64,000 nucleotides of DNA from Gramella sp. MT6. Lineage in GTDB: Bacteria; Bacteroidota; Bacteroidia; Flavobacteriales; Flavobacteriaceae. The position numbers and the translations under genes were made by a program. The notes beneath the pieces were generated by a model. That model saw only the letters and a program-made list of their open reading frames with translations. It was not told the origin of the DNA and did not search any database. The stretch lies in assembly GCF_019357415.1 (NCBI RefSeq), contig NZ_CP048410.1, positions 186,001-250,000 on the forward strand, in the 5' to 3' direction. Of the stretch, positions 17,350 to 28,800 are shown in pieces (the first letter of the stretch is position 1; the number at the start of each line of letters is the position of its first letter).

Positions 17350-18603
17350 ATGAAAGCCTTTCTATTTTTTCTAATTTTTGGAGGAATTACTTTCTCAGCC
17401 TACACTCAGCAGATAGAAGAGACTCCTCCTCCATCGTTTATAAGGACTATAATTTTCCAGGGTGGAACCCAGGAAAATGAAGGCAATCCTACGATTAGAT
17501 TAGGCAATAGATTAACCCTTACGTTTGACGATATTATTGGAGACGAAGCAGATTACTATTATACAATAGAGCATTATAATTTTGACTGGACCCCCAGCCA
17601 ACTTAGCAAAAATGAATACCTGGAAGGTTTTGACAATGTAAGGATCATGGAATTCACTAATGCTTTGAATACCCTACAGCCTTATACACATTATGAGTTG
17701 ACAATCCCAAATAATAATGTGAAACAATTAAAGGTTTCCGGAAATTACCTGTTGAGCGTTTATAATAGTAACCGTGAACTTGTCTTCTCCAGGAAATTCA
17801 TGGTCTATGAACCTCTTGCCCAGGTAAGCGCTGAGATCAAAAGATCCAGAGACCTTACATATATTGACGAAAAACAGGTGGTAAATTTCAGTATAAATTC
17901 ACCGGACCTACTTCTAAAAAATCCTGAACAGAACGTCAAGGTCATGGTTGTACAGAATAACAATTTGAAACTGGCCATAAAAGATCTGAAACCTCAGTAT
18001 ACGATCGCCAATGAACTTATTTACAGATATGATACAGAATCCTCTTTTTGGGGAGGCAATGAATTCCTTCAGTTCGATAATAAAGAAATAAGGGTCACAA
18101 CTGCCGATATCTCGAGTGTAGAACTTGAAGACCTTTACCATCATTACCTATTTCTGGATTTCACCAGGAAAAATGAACCCTACACTTACAATCCAGATAT
18201 TAATGGAGGTTTTATCGTGAGGAATATTCAGGCCCAGGATTCTGATATTGAAGCTGAATACGTTTGGGTACATTTTCGATTAAAGAATTATGATTTCGTT
18301 GAAAATTCTGAGATCCATCTTTATGGTGGATTCAACAATTATGAGTTAGACAAAAGCACCTTATTAACTTATAATGAGGTTACGGGCTATTATGAGGGAG
18401 CCAGGTTATTCAAGCAGGGATATTATAATTATAAATATGTCCTACTTACTGATGATGGCGCTATTGATGACGGATTTATAAGCGGTAATTTTGATGAGAC
18501 CGAAAATCTGTACAGCATTTTTGTTTACTACCGCACACCCGGAGCAAGATATGACCGAATGATTGGTGTTGGATATGCAAATTCTCAAAATATTCGAAAC
18601 TAA
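17350..18603 (+). CDS. Type IX secretion plug protein (DUF5103)
   Basis: An exported protein of 417 residues. I use the ATG at 17350 because a signal peptide starts exactly there (KAFLFFLIFGGITFSA, cleavage near AYTQ); a TTG six codons upstream is the longer option. The N-terminal beta-sandwich region includes GNPTIRLGNRLTLTFDD and the conserved Y-Y-Y-T-I-E-H-Y-N-F-D-W segment, characteristic of DUF5103. In Flavobacterium this family includes the plug that closes the SprA translocon of the T9SS. The two T9SS-tagged giant proteins downstream are natural clients of that system. Confidence 0.8.
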   Translation: MKAFLFFLIFGGITFSAYTQQIEETPPPSFIRTIIFQGGTQENEGNPTIRLGNRLTLTFDDIIGDEADYYYTIEHYNFDWTPSQLSKNEYLEGFDNVRIMEFTNALNTLQPYTHYELTIPNNNVKQLKVSGNYLLSVYNSNRELVFSRKFMVYEPLAQVSAEIKRSRDLTYIDEKQVVNFSINSPDLLLKNPEQNVKVMVVQNNNLKLAIKDLKPQYTIANELIYRYDTESSFWGGNEFLQFDNKEIRVTTADISSVELEDLYHHYLFLDFTRKNEPYTYNPDINGGFIVRNIQAQDSDIEAEYVWVHFRLKNYDFVENSEIHLYGGFNNYELDKSTLLTYNEVTGYYEGARLFKQGYYNYKYVLLTDDGAIDDGFISGNFDETENLYSIFVYYRTPGARYDRMIGVGYANSQNIRN

Positions 18604-18615
18604 TACCTTTTCCCA

Positions 18616-19731
18616 ATGCTGGAAAAATATAATAAAAAGGATGCCATTTATAAGTATCGTGGTGACCATTGCCTGAACTGTGATCTACCTTTAGACAAGA
18701 CTGATCGCTATTGCCCAAATTGCGGACAGCAAAACACAACCCGAAAATTAAATTTTGGCGACCTCATCACCGAATTCTTCTCTGGTATGTTCTCTTACGA
18801 TTCCAGATTTCAGAGAACTTTGCGGGTCTTGCTTTTTAAACCCGGGAAAATTTCAAAGGATTATATAAATGGAAAAAGGGTAAGGTATGCGAATCCGTTT
18901 AGATTCTACCTTAGCGCATCGATCGTTTTTTTCCTGATTGCCGGTATTTCAGACAGATTTGAAGGAGTGAACCTTGCCGAGCAGGATGAGGGTTTCAGAA
19001 ATGACATGGCTGAAATACAGAAAGACAGTCTCCTGAAATCTGAATTACAGGAGATTCCAATTCTTAAAAAAAACAACATACCCGTAGATTCTATTTTTAA
19101 TAAAGTATCTGCTAAACCAGAAGAAGTTGAAACTTACAAGGATTCATATGTACTTCAGAAAGATCTGGACAGCATGGACTTCTTTACCAAAAACGGACAT
19201 AAGCTAAATACTTTCTATAAATACTATAAGGAGAAAAGAGTAACCGATTCAGAAGCAGCATTAAAAGAATTAAATTATGAGAATTCGGGCTGGAATACCT
19301 GGCTTTATCACAAGGCTATAAAATTTGACCTGTTTTATAATAATCCCAAATTATTTGCCGATTATTTCATCAATAAACTGCCCTTTATCATATTCTTCTA
19401 TCTGCCTGTTTTTGCGCTTTTTATTTGGCTGCTTTACCTGAGACGACCGTTCAACTATATGGAACATCTTATTTTTGCTTTCCATGTCCAGTCTACCCTA
19501 TTCGTCCTTTACATAATTGGCTACTCCATAGATTATATGATAAATTCAGACTGGGGTTTCACCTTAGCCAATACAATATTTGTCTTCTACCTGTATAAAT
19601 CCATGAGAAATTTTTATGGTCAGGGGCGTGTTAAAACGATTTTAAAGTTTATCATACTAAACATAATATTCTTTATTTTAGCTGCAATAGCCACAGTTAT
19701 CGCTGTAATTGTTTCGTTCTCAATATTTTAA
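18616..19731 (+). CDS. DUF3667 membrane protein with zinc ribbon
   Basis: A 371-residue membrane protein. An N-terminal zinc ribbon has two CxxC pairs (CLNCDLP and CPNCGQQ). The conserved DUF3667 core follows (FFSGMFSYDSRFQRTL and LFKPGKISKDYINGKR), then one transmembrane helix at ~100-117. After a long soluble loop, three to four more helices fill the C-terminal ~140 residues. The function of this Bacteroidota-typical family is unknown. It is followed by apaG after a single base. Confidence 0.8.
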   Translation: MLEKYNKKDAIYKYRGDHCLNCDLPLDKTDRYCPNCGQQNTTRKLNFGDLITEFFSGMFSYDSRFQRTLRVLLFKPGKISKDYINGKRVRYANPFRFYLSASIVFFLIAGISDRFEGVNLAEQDEGFRNDMAEIQKDSLLKSELQEIPILKKNNIPVDSIFNKVSAKPEEVETYKDSYVLQKDLDSMDFFTKNGHKLNTFYKYYKEKRVTDSEAALKELNYENSGWNTWLYHKAIKFDLFYNNPKLFADYFINKLPFIIFFYLPVFALFIWLLYLRRPFNYMEHLIFAFHVQSTLFVLYIIGYSIDYMINSDWGFTLANTIFVFYLYKSMRNFYGQGRVKTILKFIILNIIFFILAAIATVIAVIVSFSIF

Positions 19732-19732
19732 A

Positions 19733-20119
19733 ATGACCCAACAGATCACCAAAGGCATCAAGATTTCAGTCGAAACACATTTCGAAGGGATGTTCTATAA
19801 GAACTATAAGATACACTATGCTTTTGGTTACCAGATCACTATAGAGAACCAGAGCAATGATTCTGTTCAGTTAAAATCGCGTTTCTGGGAGATCAAAGAT
19901 GCCCTTAACGATACTGAAATAGTAAAAGGAGAAGGGGTCATTGGCAAACAACCCATTTTAAAACCGAACGAAAGCCATACTTACCAAAGTGGCTGTCTTT
20001 TAACCGGTCCGTTTGGAGCGATGACAGGGTATTATAATATGCTCAATTTTTCTAACTCAAGGAGCTTCAAGGTCAGGATACCAACCTTTAAATTAAGCGC
20101 ACCTTACGCATTAAACTGA
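19733..20119 (+). CDS. apaG: ApaG domain protein
   Basis: A 128-residue protein consisting only of the ApaG beta-sandwich. Hallmarks are the V-E-T-H-F-E-G strand, Y-Q-I-T-I-E-N segments, L-K-S-R-F-W-E-I, GVIGKQPILKPNE, Y-x-S-G-C-x-L and GAMTGYY. I place the start at the ATG at 19733, one base after the preceding stop; the open frame extends further 5' but only inside the upstream gene. The bacterial role is ill-defined (historically linked to Co2+/Mg2+ tolerance). Its 3' end overlaps the opposite-strand NRDE gene by 16 bases. Confidence 0.85.
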   Translation: MTQQITKGIKISVETHFEGMFYKNYKIHYAFGYQITIENQSNDSVQLKSRFWEIKDALNDTEIVKGEGVIGKQPILKPNESHTYQSGCLLTGPFGAMTGYYNMLNFSNSRSFKVRIPTFKLSAPYALN

Positions 20120-20823
20120 ATATATTCTTCGGTATATTCCTTTGTTCTTAAATTCTCATAACTGAATTTCAACTCCATGGTAGAGTTATGAACTTGGCTA
20201 ATACTCTGAGTCCTCAAAAAACCACGGTCAATAATAAGATCTGATTCTTTATTTCCCTCACCGGCATTATGGTGAAAATCCAAAAGAGCCTCAGAAGAAA
20301 AGCCCTTGGATTCTTTCAGCTCTTTGAACCATTTTCTCCTAAGGTCTTTCATGGAATCATTATATAAAGGGGAAGAAGACCAGATATGTTCTTGCATGGG
20401 CAACTTACTGATCCTTCTATTTTCGCCATCCCATAAAAACTCATAAAAAATAAGTCCGTTATGCCAGTCTACGATGATCATGGTAAATGGTTCAATGCCT
20501 TCGAGTTTATAGTCCTGTAAAAGTTTTTTCAGTTTTTTCCTGCTTAAAAAATCTTTCACCACTACCCCCCTGCTTTTTCTATATTCAGGTTTTCGAACAT
20601 GAGGTTTATCAGCACCATTCATAAGACAAATACACCTTAGATTTTCGCTTACCCCTAACCAGGTCCCTCCTGCCTCTTTATCTTTTGGATAATATAGTTT
20701 TGTTCCTTTATATATCTCCGTTTGTGGAGCAAGGGTTTCCCTACTTACAGCTTCATCCCTGTTTGATGTAAGAATAAATCCATTCATAGAATCTGGATGG
20801 GGAACTAAAGTGACCGTACACAT
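20104..20823 (-). CDS. NRDE/TANGO2 family protein
   Basis: A 239-residue protein beginning MCTVTLVP. After Met removal, Cys2 would be N-terminal, as in Ntn-hydrolase-like NRDE proteins. The family name motif SNRDE occurs at about residue 20, followed by G-G-T-W-L-G-V. Relatives include eukaryotic TANGO2; the biochemical activity is unsettled. The gene is divergent from pruA and convergent with apaG. Confidence 0.82.
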   Translation of the reverse strand: MCTVTLVPHPDSMNGFILTSNRDEAVSRETLAPQTEIYKGTKLYYPKDKEAGGTWLGVSENLRCICLMNGADKPHVRKPEYRKSRGVVVKDFLSRKKLKKLLQDYKLEGIEPFTMIIVDWHNGLIFYEFLWDGENRRISKLPMQEHIWSSSPLYNDSMKDLRRKWFKELKESKGFSSEALLDFHHNAGEGNKESDLIIDRGFLRTQSISQVHNSTMELKFSYENLRTKEYTEEYIQFNA

Positions 20824-20962
20824 AGGTGAATCTCAAAATTTTAAGGAAAATTACAAAAAAAGTTAAGCTTTCGTGAAGGGTACCTACTTGTTCTTCTAAA
20901 CCGCTTTATTTTTTTACCTTTAACGGAATTAAATTACAATCGAAAAAAGCAAAAATAATATT

Positions 20963-22606
20963 ATGGGAAAAGGATTTTTTCACGTTCCTGTGGCTGTAAA
21001 TGAGCCAGTTAAGAGCTATGCTCCAGGTACTCCCGAAAGAGAGGAAGTTTTACTTACTTACAAAGATCTATGGAACGCAAATACTGAAGTTCCGCTTTAC
21101 ATTGGATCTGAAGAAATAAAAACAGGTGATACTAAAACTATAAATCCTCCGCACGATCACAAACACGTAGTTGGAACCTATCATCTGGCTAAGAAAAAAC
21201 ATGTAGAAAAAGCAATTGCCGAATCTCTAGAAGCCAGAAAAAAATGGTCTAAACTGGAGTGGGAACAACGTGCTGCTATTTTTCTTAAAGCTGCAGACCT
21301 TATTTCTGGACCTTATAGACAGAGATTGAATGCGGCTACTATGATTGGCCAGTCCAAAAATATTTACCAGGCTGAAATTGATTCTGCAGCAGAGATCTGT
21401 GATTTCCTTAGATTTAACGTAGAGTTCATGGCTGAACTATATAATGAGCAACCAATCTCTTCCGATGGTAATTGGAACCGTGTGGAATACAGACCTCTTG
21501 AAGGATTTGTATACGCGATCACTCCATTTAACTTTACCGCAATTGCAGGTAATCTACCATCGAGTGCGGCCCTTATGGGTAATGTTGCTGTATGGAAGCC
21601 AAGTGACAGCCAGATGCTATCGGCCCAGGTACTTATGGAAGTATTCAAAGAAGCAGGAGTTCCTGATGGTGTAATCAACATGATCAATGGTGATCCTGGA
21701 ATGATTACCGATACGGTACTTGCAAGTCCAGATTTCGCCGGAATCCATTTCACAGGAAGTACTGACGTATTTAAAGGAATTTGGGAAAAAATTGGAAGTA
21801 ACATCCGTAAATACAAATCTTACCCAAGAATTGTGGGAGAAACAGGAGGAAAAGATTTTATTCTTGCACATCCAACTGCAAAAGCTAAACAAGTTGCAAC
21901 AGCAATTTCAAGAGGTGCTTTTGAATACCAGGGACAGAAATGTAGTGCTGCTTCCAGAGTTTACCTTCCAAAAAGTCTTTGGCCAGAGATCAAAGAATTC
22001 GTAAAAGAAGACGTTGAATCCTTTAAAATGGGATCGCCAGAAGATATGACCAATTTTATCAATGCGGTTATACACGAAGCTTCTTTCGATAAACTGGCAA
22101 GCTATATTGATAAAGCCAAGAAAGATAAGAATGCTGAGATCGTAGTTGGTGGAAATTATGATAAATCTAAAGGTTACTTTATTGAACCAACCGTTATCCT
22201 AACCACAGATCCTCATTATACTACTATGGAAACCGAATTATTTGGCCCTGTAGTTACTATATACGTATATGACGATAAAAACTTCAACGAGCAGAAATGG
22301 GCAGATATCTGTGAAGTCGTAGACAATACCAGTATATATGCATTAACAGGAGCAATTTTATCCGGAGACCGTTATGCCGCTGCCCAGGCGACAGATCTGC
22401 TTCAAAATGCTGCTGGTAATTTCTATATCAATGACAAGCCTACGGGAGCTGTTGTAGGTCAGCAACCATTTGGTGGTGCAAGATCTAGTGGTACCAATGA
22501 TAAAGCAGGATCCAAAATGAACCTTATGAGATGGATCTCTGTGAGATTGATCAAGGAGACTTTTGTTCCAGCAACAGATTACAGATATCCATTTATGGGA
22601 GAATAA
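20963..22606 (+). CDS. pruA: L-glutamate gamma-semialdehyde dehydrogenase
   Basis: A 547-residue aldehyde dehydrogenase that oxidises 1-pyrroline-5-carboxylate/glutamate semialdehyde to glutamate in proline catabolism, using NAD+. Visible features: the NAD-binding loop (WKPSDSQ, FTGSTDVFKGI), the general-base Glu in VGETGGKDF, the catalytic Cys in YQGQKCSAASR, and the anchor and C-terminal motif QPFGGARSSGTNDK. Its length fits the stand-alone, P5CDH-type enzyme of about 540 residues, not a bifunctional PutA. A strong terminator follows. Confidence 0.96.
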   Translation: MGKGFFHVPVAVNEPVKSYAPGTPEREEVLLTYKDLWNANTEVPLYIGSEEIKTGDTKTINPPHDHKHVVGTYHLAKKKHVEKAIAESLEARKKWSKLEWEQRAAIFLKAADLISGPYRQRLNAATMIGQSKNIYQAEIDSAAEICDFLRFNVEFMAELYNEQPISSDGNWNRVEYRPLEGFVYAITPFNFTAIAGNLPSSAALMGNVAVWKPSDSQMLSAQVLMEVFKEAGVPDGVINMINGDPGMITDTVLASPDFAGIHFTGSTDVFKGIWEKIGSNIRKYKSYPRIVGETGGKDFILAHPTAKAKQVATAISRGAFEYQGQKCSAASRVYLPKSLWPEIKEFVKEDVESFKMGSPEDMTNFINAVIHEASFDKLASYIDKAKKDKNAEIVVGGNYDKSKGYFIEPTVILTTDPHYTTMETELFGPVVTIYVYDDKNFNEQKWADICEVVDNTSIYALTGAILSGDRYAAAQATDLLQNAAGNFYINDKPTGAVVGQQPFGGARSSGTNDKAGSKMNLMRWISVRLIKETFVPATDYRYPFMGE

Positions 22607-22632
22607 CTCTCAAAAAACATCTAAATTATTCG

Positions 22633-22662
22633 AAAGGCCGCTTGAAAAAGCGGCCTTTTTAT
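22633..22662 (+). terminator. Intrinsic terminator after pruA
   Basis: An 11-bp perfect stem (AAAGGCCGCTT / AAGCGGCCTTT) with a GAAA tetraloop leads into a T-run, 27 bases after the pruA stop. The remaining ~235 bases up to the first giant gene contain no gene I can recognise. Confidence 0.92.
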
Positions 22663-22899
22663 TTGTAGTTGACAATCAAGTAATTAGATTTTATTTCAGA
22701 AAGAATTGCGATTTTCATCGACAATCAACGTTTTTTAGCGAAAAATTAGTAATTATTAATAAATTTCATTTAAATTTATTCGCTATCTCACTTGCCCTCA
22801 ACAAATTATGTGATATGGCAAATTAATGTCGCCCCACATTATTTTACCCCATTTTATTATACCCTACGTAACTAATTATTGTAATAAAACCTTGCACCT

Positions 22900-25800
22900 A
22901 TGGGTAAAAAATTACACGGGAATCTTTTATTGTTCTTATTTTTTGTTCCAGTTCTAGTCTGGGGACAATGTCCTACATCGGTATCTATTTCATCTAATAC
23001 TGGTAATACTATTTGTGAAGGGACCAACGTAACTTACACTGCTACTCCCAATGGAGGTACCGGTCCATATATTTATCAATGGAAAATTGATAATGTAAAT
23101 CAAGGCGGGACTACAAATTCAAATACTTTTTCAAGTACCACTCTTACTAATGGACAAGTAGTTTCGGTTGAGGTTACAGAGGCTAATAGCACTTCCTGTT
23201 CTATAAGTAATAATGGAAGCCCTATTACAGTAAATACAACTAAAACACCTACAGTCAATTTTAATGTCCCGGCAGGCAACATATGTATGGGAAATTTAAA
23301 ACTTACTGCTTCTAATACTAATGCCGGCACCAACCCAACTTACGAATGGTATGTAGATGGAAATCTTGAGCAGTCTTCGGGATCAAAGGATTTCACTTAT
23401 AACTATTCTACAGATAAATCATATTCAGTAAAAGTTGTTCTAAACAGTAATTATATCTGCCCATCGCCTGCATCGGTGGAAGTGATTAAAACAGTTACAA
23501 TTTCTCCAGATGCAACGATTTCATCATCAAACACCGACGTAAATAGCGCCTGTTTGAATCAACCTATTACGCCAATAGTATTTAATATTGGAGGAAGTGC
23601 TACCGGAGCATCAGTGTCTGGATTACCGCCCGGCTTAAGCGGTTCGTTTAGCAACGGAACTTTTACCATTAGTGGTAGCCCTACTTCGTCTGGTAATTTT
23701 AATTATACAGTAACTACACAAGGCCCGTGTAGTAATGCATCACAAGGAGGCACTATTGAGGTTGTAAAGGATGCTACCATCTCTTTGAGTTCAGGAAGTA
23801 TAAATCAGGAAGTTTGCCAATCACAAAATATCGAAAATATTGTCTATTTAATAGGTGAAACCGGTAATGGAGCAACAGTAAATGGATTACCTCCTGGAGT
23901 TTCAGGTAGTTATTCTGCAGGTAATTTTACCATAAGCGGTTCCTCCACTCAGGTCGGGGTTTTTAATTATTCAATATTTGCAACGGGTTCATGCGGTAGT
24001 TCATCTATGCTAAACGGAACAATTACCATTAATGAGAATCTAACTCCATCTGTTTCCATTACGTCTTCAGATGCAGATAATATTATCTGCGAGGGAACTG
24101 AGGTAATTTTTACAGCCAGCTCTACAAATGCAGGTAATAATCCGCAATATCAATGGAAAGTTAATGGAATTGACCGAGGTTCTCCAACAAATTTAAACAC
24201 GTTCAATATTACAGATCTTTCGAATGCCGATGCTGTAACCGTAGAATTGACAAGTTCTGAAGGCTGTACAACCTCCAATCCTGTTTTAAGTAATTCTATT
24301 GCTACAGAAGTGAACCTAAATCTCACTCCAGAAGTTACCATTTCTGCCAGTGACAGTGATATATGTCCTGGTGATGAAGTTATTTTCAGCATTGCAACTA
24401 TAAGTAATGAAGGATTAAGCCCAACATATCAATGGAAGTTAGACGGCGTTAATATAGGGACCAACAGTCCAATCTTTAGCACAACCAACCTTACCGATGG
24501 TCAATCAGTTTCGCTTATTATTACCTCAAGTGAAACCTGTTTAGCTACCACGACGGCTACAAGTAATGTTGTAGGTATAGATGTTTTCCCTCCGGCACCA
24601 GCAATCCCTGGCAATATTTCCGGGGAAATCGAAGTTTGTTCCTCAGCCACTGGATTAACCTATACAGTTCCTCCGGTTGAAAATGCAGAAACCTATAACT
24701 GGATATTTCCATCTGGTTGGAATATTACTTCTGGTGCAGGTACAAATTCAGTAACTGTAAATGCGGGTACTGGCAGTGGAAATATTTCTGTAAAGGCAAG
24801 TAATACTTGCGGTGATAGCTCCACCGAAAGCACTCTTGCTGTAACTTCAGTAAATGGAGTTCCGGCAAATCCAGGTAACATCACTTCAGATCTAGGCGGA
24901 AACAATAATATCTGCCCTCCATATGATATTAATTTTAGCGTTGCTGCAAGTGGGACATTTAAGTGGACAATTCCGGCTGGCTGGACCTTACTTAACGGTG
25001 CAGGCACTAATTCTGTAAACGTTAGAATTAATGATGCCTCCACTAGTGGTATTAAAGAAGTATCTGTAGTAGCTACCAATATTTGTGGTAATAGCGCTCC
25101 CTCGACTTATGGCGGTATAGTAGTAGACAATCATATTGTAGCGAACTTTGGTCCCGATCAAACTATATGCAAAAGTCAAAATTCAATTGTATTATCAGGA
25201 GAACGCAGTTTTGGAGACGCAAGTCTTGACGTAAACTTCTCAACTTCTGGAAGTGGAACCTTCAGCAATGGTCCCGGAGGAAATAACAAAACCGGTACTT
25301 TTCAAGTTACTTACACCCCTACTGCAGCAGATAAAACTGCCGGACAGGTAACTTTAACGATGACTGTTCCCGAGCCTAAAGGTAACAGCAATAATGGAAA
25401 TAAGTGCGGTGAATCTAGCGATTCCATAATACTGTACTTTACACCTGATGCTACTATTAGTGATCCAAGTAATAAGGCTCAAGATATATGTATTAATACT
25501 CCTCTGGAGAATATTTCATTTAATATTGGAGGAGGAGCCACAGGGGCTACAATCTCAGGGCTACCCCCGGGAGTTAGCGGAAATTTTAGTGCCGGGGTAT
25601 TTACAGTTTCTGGTAATCCAACCCAAATTGGAAATTATTCTTATACCGTAAGCTCCACTGGAAATTGCACAAGCCAGCAAACTACCAGAACAGGAACAAT
25701 TAATGTTTTGCCTAATAATACTATAGCAGCCGCAGCTAATAAAGATCAAACCGTATGTATTAACCAGCCAATCGCTGCGATGGAATTTCCAGTAAATTCC

Positions 25801-28800
25801 ACGGTAACTTCAGTAAACACAAGCAACTTACCCAACGGAATCACCGGAAGTATTATTGGAGGAAATTTCATTTTAAGCGGGACCCCTGATGTTTCAGGAA
25901 CTTTCGAATATTCGCTTGAAACTGTGGGAACTTGTGAAACTACCACCACTACAGGTACAATTACAGTAAATCCTGATGTCACAATTACCGATCCTGCTAA
26001 TATTGATCAAACAGTATGTATTAACAGTCCTATTTCTGAAATTCAATTTGAAATTTCATCACCGGGATCTGGAGCAAGTGTAACAGGTTTACCTCAGGGA
26101 TTAAGCGGAAATTTTTCCGATGGAATTTTCACCATTTCAGGAAGTCCAACTGAGGCTGGAGCAATCCCCGGTGAAAATGGCATTTTCAACTACACCGTCC
26201 AAACGGAAGGTGAATGTGAGCAGGCTACTTCACAGGGAACCATCACCGTAATTCCAGATCCTACAGCAACAATTTCCTATCCGGAGAATATTTGTACTTC
26301 AATCGCTGGAAGCGTAAATGTGAATTTAGACGGTACAGGCAATTATAGCGGAGGAACATATAGCGCTACCCCAGCTGGGCTAACTATTAGTTCCAGTTCT
26401 GGTGCAATAACACCCGGCGCTAGTGATCCTGGAACTTATTTAGTTACCTATAATGGACAAGAAAATTGCAATCCGGCCGTCGCTACTGTTGAGGTTACAA
26501 TAATAGCTGAGCCATTTGTGGAAATAAGTTATGAGGATCCATTTTGTAATTCAGATACGGTTTTAAAAGAACCGATTTTCTCCAATGGTGTTGGCAATTA
26601 TCAAAATGGAACTTTTTCATCTTCCCAACCCGGCGGACTAATTATTGATCCTAACACAGGAGAAATAAATGCCCAGACAAGTGGCCCGGGAACTTACGAT
26701 ATATTCTATACAATAAGCGCGGATTCAGGTTGTAATGAAGTAGTAGTTACCACTGAAGTTACAATCACACAAAACCCACAAATTAATATTTCCTATCCTG
26801 AAACAATTTGTTCTTCAGAAACTGCTATACCCGTGGTTACTAGTGGAGAAGATGGTGATTATGAAGGCGGAGTGTACTCAGGTTCCAACGGCCTTTCAAT
26901 TTCAACAGATGGCACTATAAACCCATCAGAAAGTATTCCGGGACCTCACACTGTGACCTATTCCATACCTTCTAATGCCGGTTGTGATGAGGTAGTTGCT
27001 ACCGCAGAATTCACTATTAAGGAGGTGCCTGTTATAACCACAGATCCTGTAAATACAGGTGTTTGTTCTAATAGTCCGGCTGAATTCGAAGTAATTGCCA
27101 GTGGTGCTGACCTTACCTACCAATGGTATAGAATTTTAGAAGATGGTACCGAAGAAATGATCGCAGGTGAAAATGAGGCTATCCTTAATTTTTCAAATGT
27201 AACTGCGGTTGATGCATTGCAATATTATGTAATCGTAAGTGGAGATGATTCATGTATCCAGGACACTTCAGAAATTGTAACTCTGAATGTCGATGAAGAT
27301 ATTACCATCACTGAACCTTCACAAGATATTACCATATGTGAGGATTCTCAGGATGAAATAAGCTTCTTATTTAGAGGTCATGCAAATGGAGCCATTTTAG
27401 ATTTTGACTGGTATAAAGATGGAAACATAGTTAATCCTGTAAGCAATAAGATAGAGATTGGTGTTACCGGACCTGATGGACCGAACGGAGAGTATACCGG
27501 TACGCTAACTATCATAGATCCGGAAGCTGGAGAAAATGGTGATTCTGGAGTATATTATGTGGTTGTAGATGGACCAGACTATTTCACATGCCCGGAAGCA
27601 ACCTCAAAAACATTTACATTCAGAGTTGATCCTAGACCAGAAGCTCCCACGGTTTCAAATCAGGAATTCTGTCTTAATGAAGATGCAGGGAATCTTACCG
27701 CATCTGGAGAAGATGGTAATGAAATCAAATGGTATACTTTCGATTCTTCTACTTCAGAATATACATTTATAGGTAATACTATTCCTATTGAAACTTCCAA
27801 TCCGACTACATTCGAATATTACGCTACCCAAACCAGACCCAATGGTTGCGAAAGTGATTATTCAGAAATGTTAACAATCGATATTCTTGAAACACCACCT
27901 CCTGTTTCCGAAGAAGTAATAAAATTTGAATATTGTCATAATGAACAGGATGTCCAACCACTTGAAGTAATTCCAGCCGATGGAGCCGAAATAAATTGGT
28001 ATGCTTCAATTGATGCTGAAACTGCTTTATCTGAAGCTCCTACTCCTTCCACAAATGTAGTAAATACGACAACCTATTACGTTAGCCAGACTTTTGTATC
28101 GACTACCGGTTGTGAGAGTGATAGAACTCCTGTGGAAGTTAGAATTAAAGAAATTCCTAATGTGATTGTAGATATCATTGGAGATGAAAATACAATTTGT
28201 CTAGGAAGCAGCATTGATTTTACCGCTACCGGAGCAGAAACCTACACCTGGTATTTAGGAGAATTAGAATTACAAAGTGGTGCCACAGCAACCTATCAGG
28301 CAACACCCACTACCCTGGGCGAAAATAAGTACACGGTAGTTGGAACTACCGAGGGATGTAGCAATTCTTATGAAATTTCAGTTTTTGTTGATGATAATAC
28401 CGTTATCGGAAATTTAAATGCACCTGAAAGAATTTGTATTTCAAACGGCACTGCAGAAGTTTCTTTAGAAAGTAGAACTGGCGATATCATAAAATGGGAA
28501 TATAAAAATGCTTCTACTGCCGATGTTTGGACTGAAACAGCAGATATAGACCTAAGTGACACCAGAATATTCAGTGGTTTAACCGAAACTACTTCTTACA
28601 GGGTTACGGTTAAAAATGGAGTTTGTGACGAAGCTACAAGCGAAACAACCATAATTGTTGACCAGCTACCAGAAGGCGGAAAAGCTCTTTGGGCTAAAAA
28701 TACCGATAGATTATTCCTTACCTGTCAAAATCCCGTACCAGGATATGCTAGCAGGTTAAACCTTAGTGAATATTCAGGAGAAGTGTTAGGTTGGGAATAT

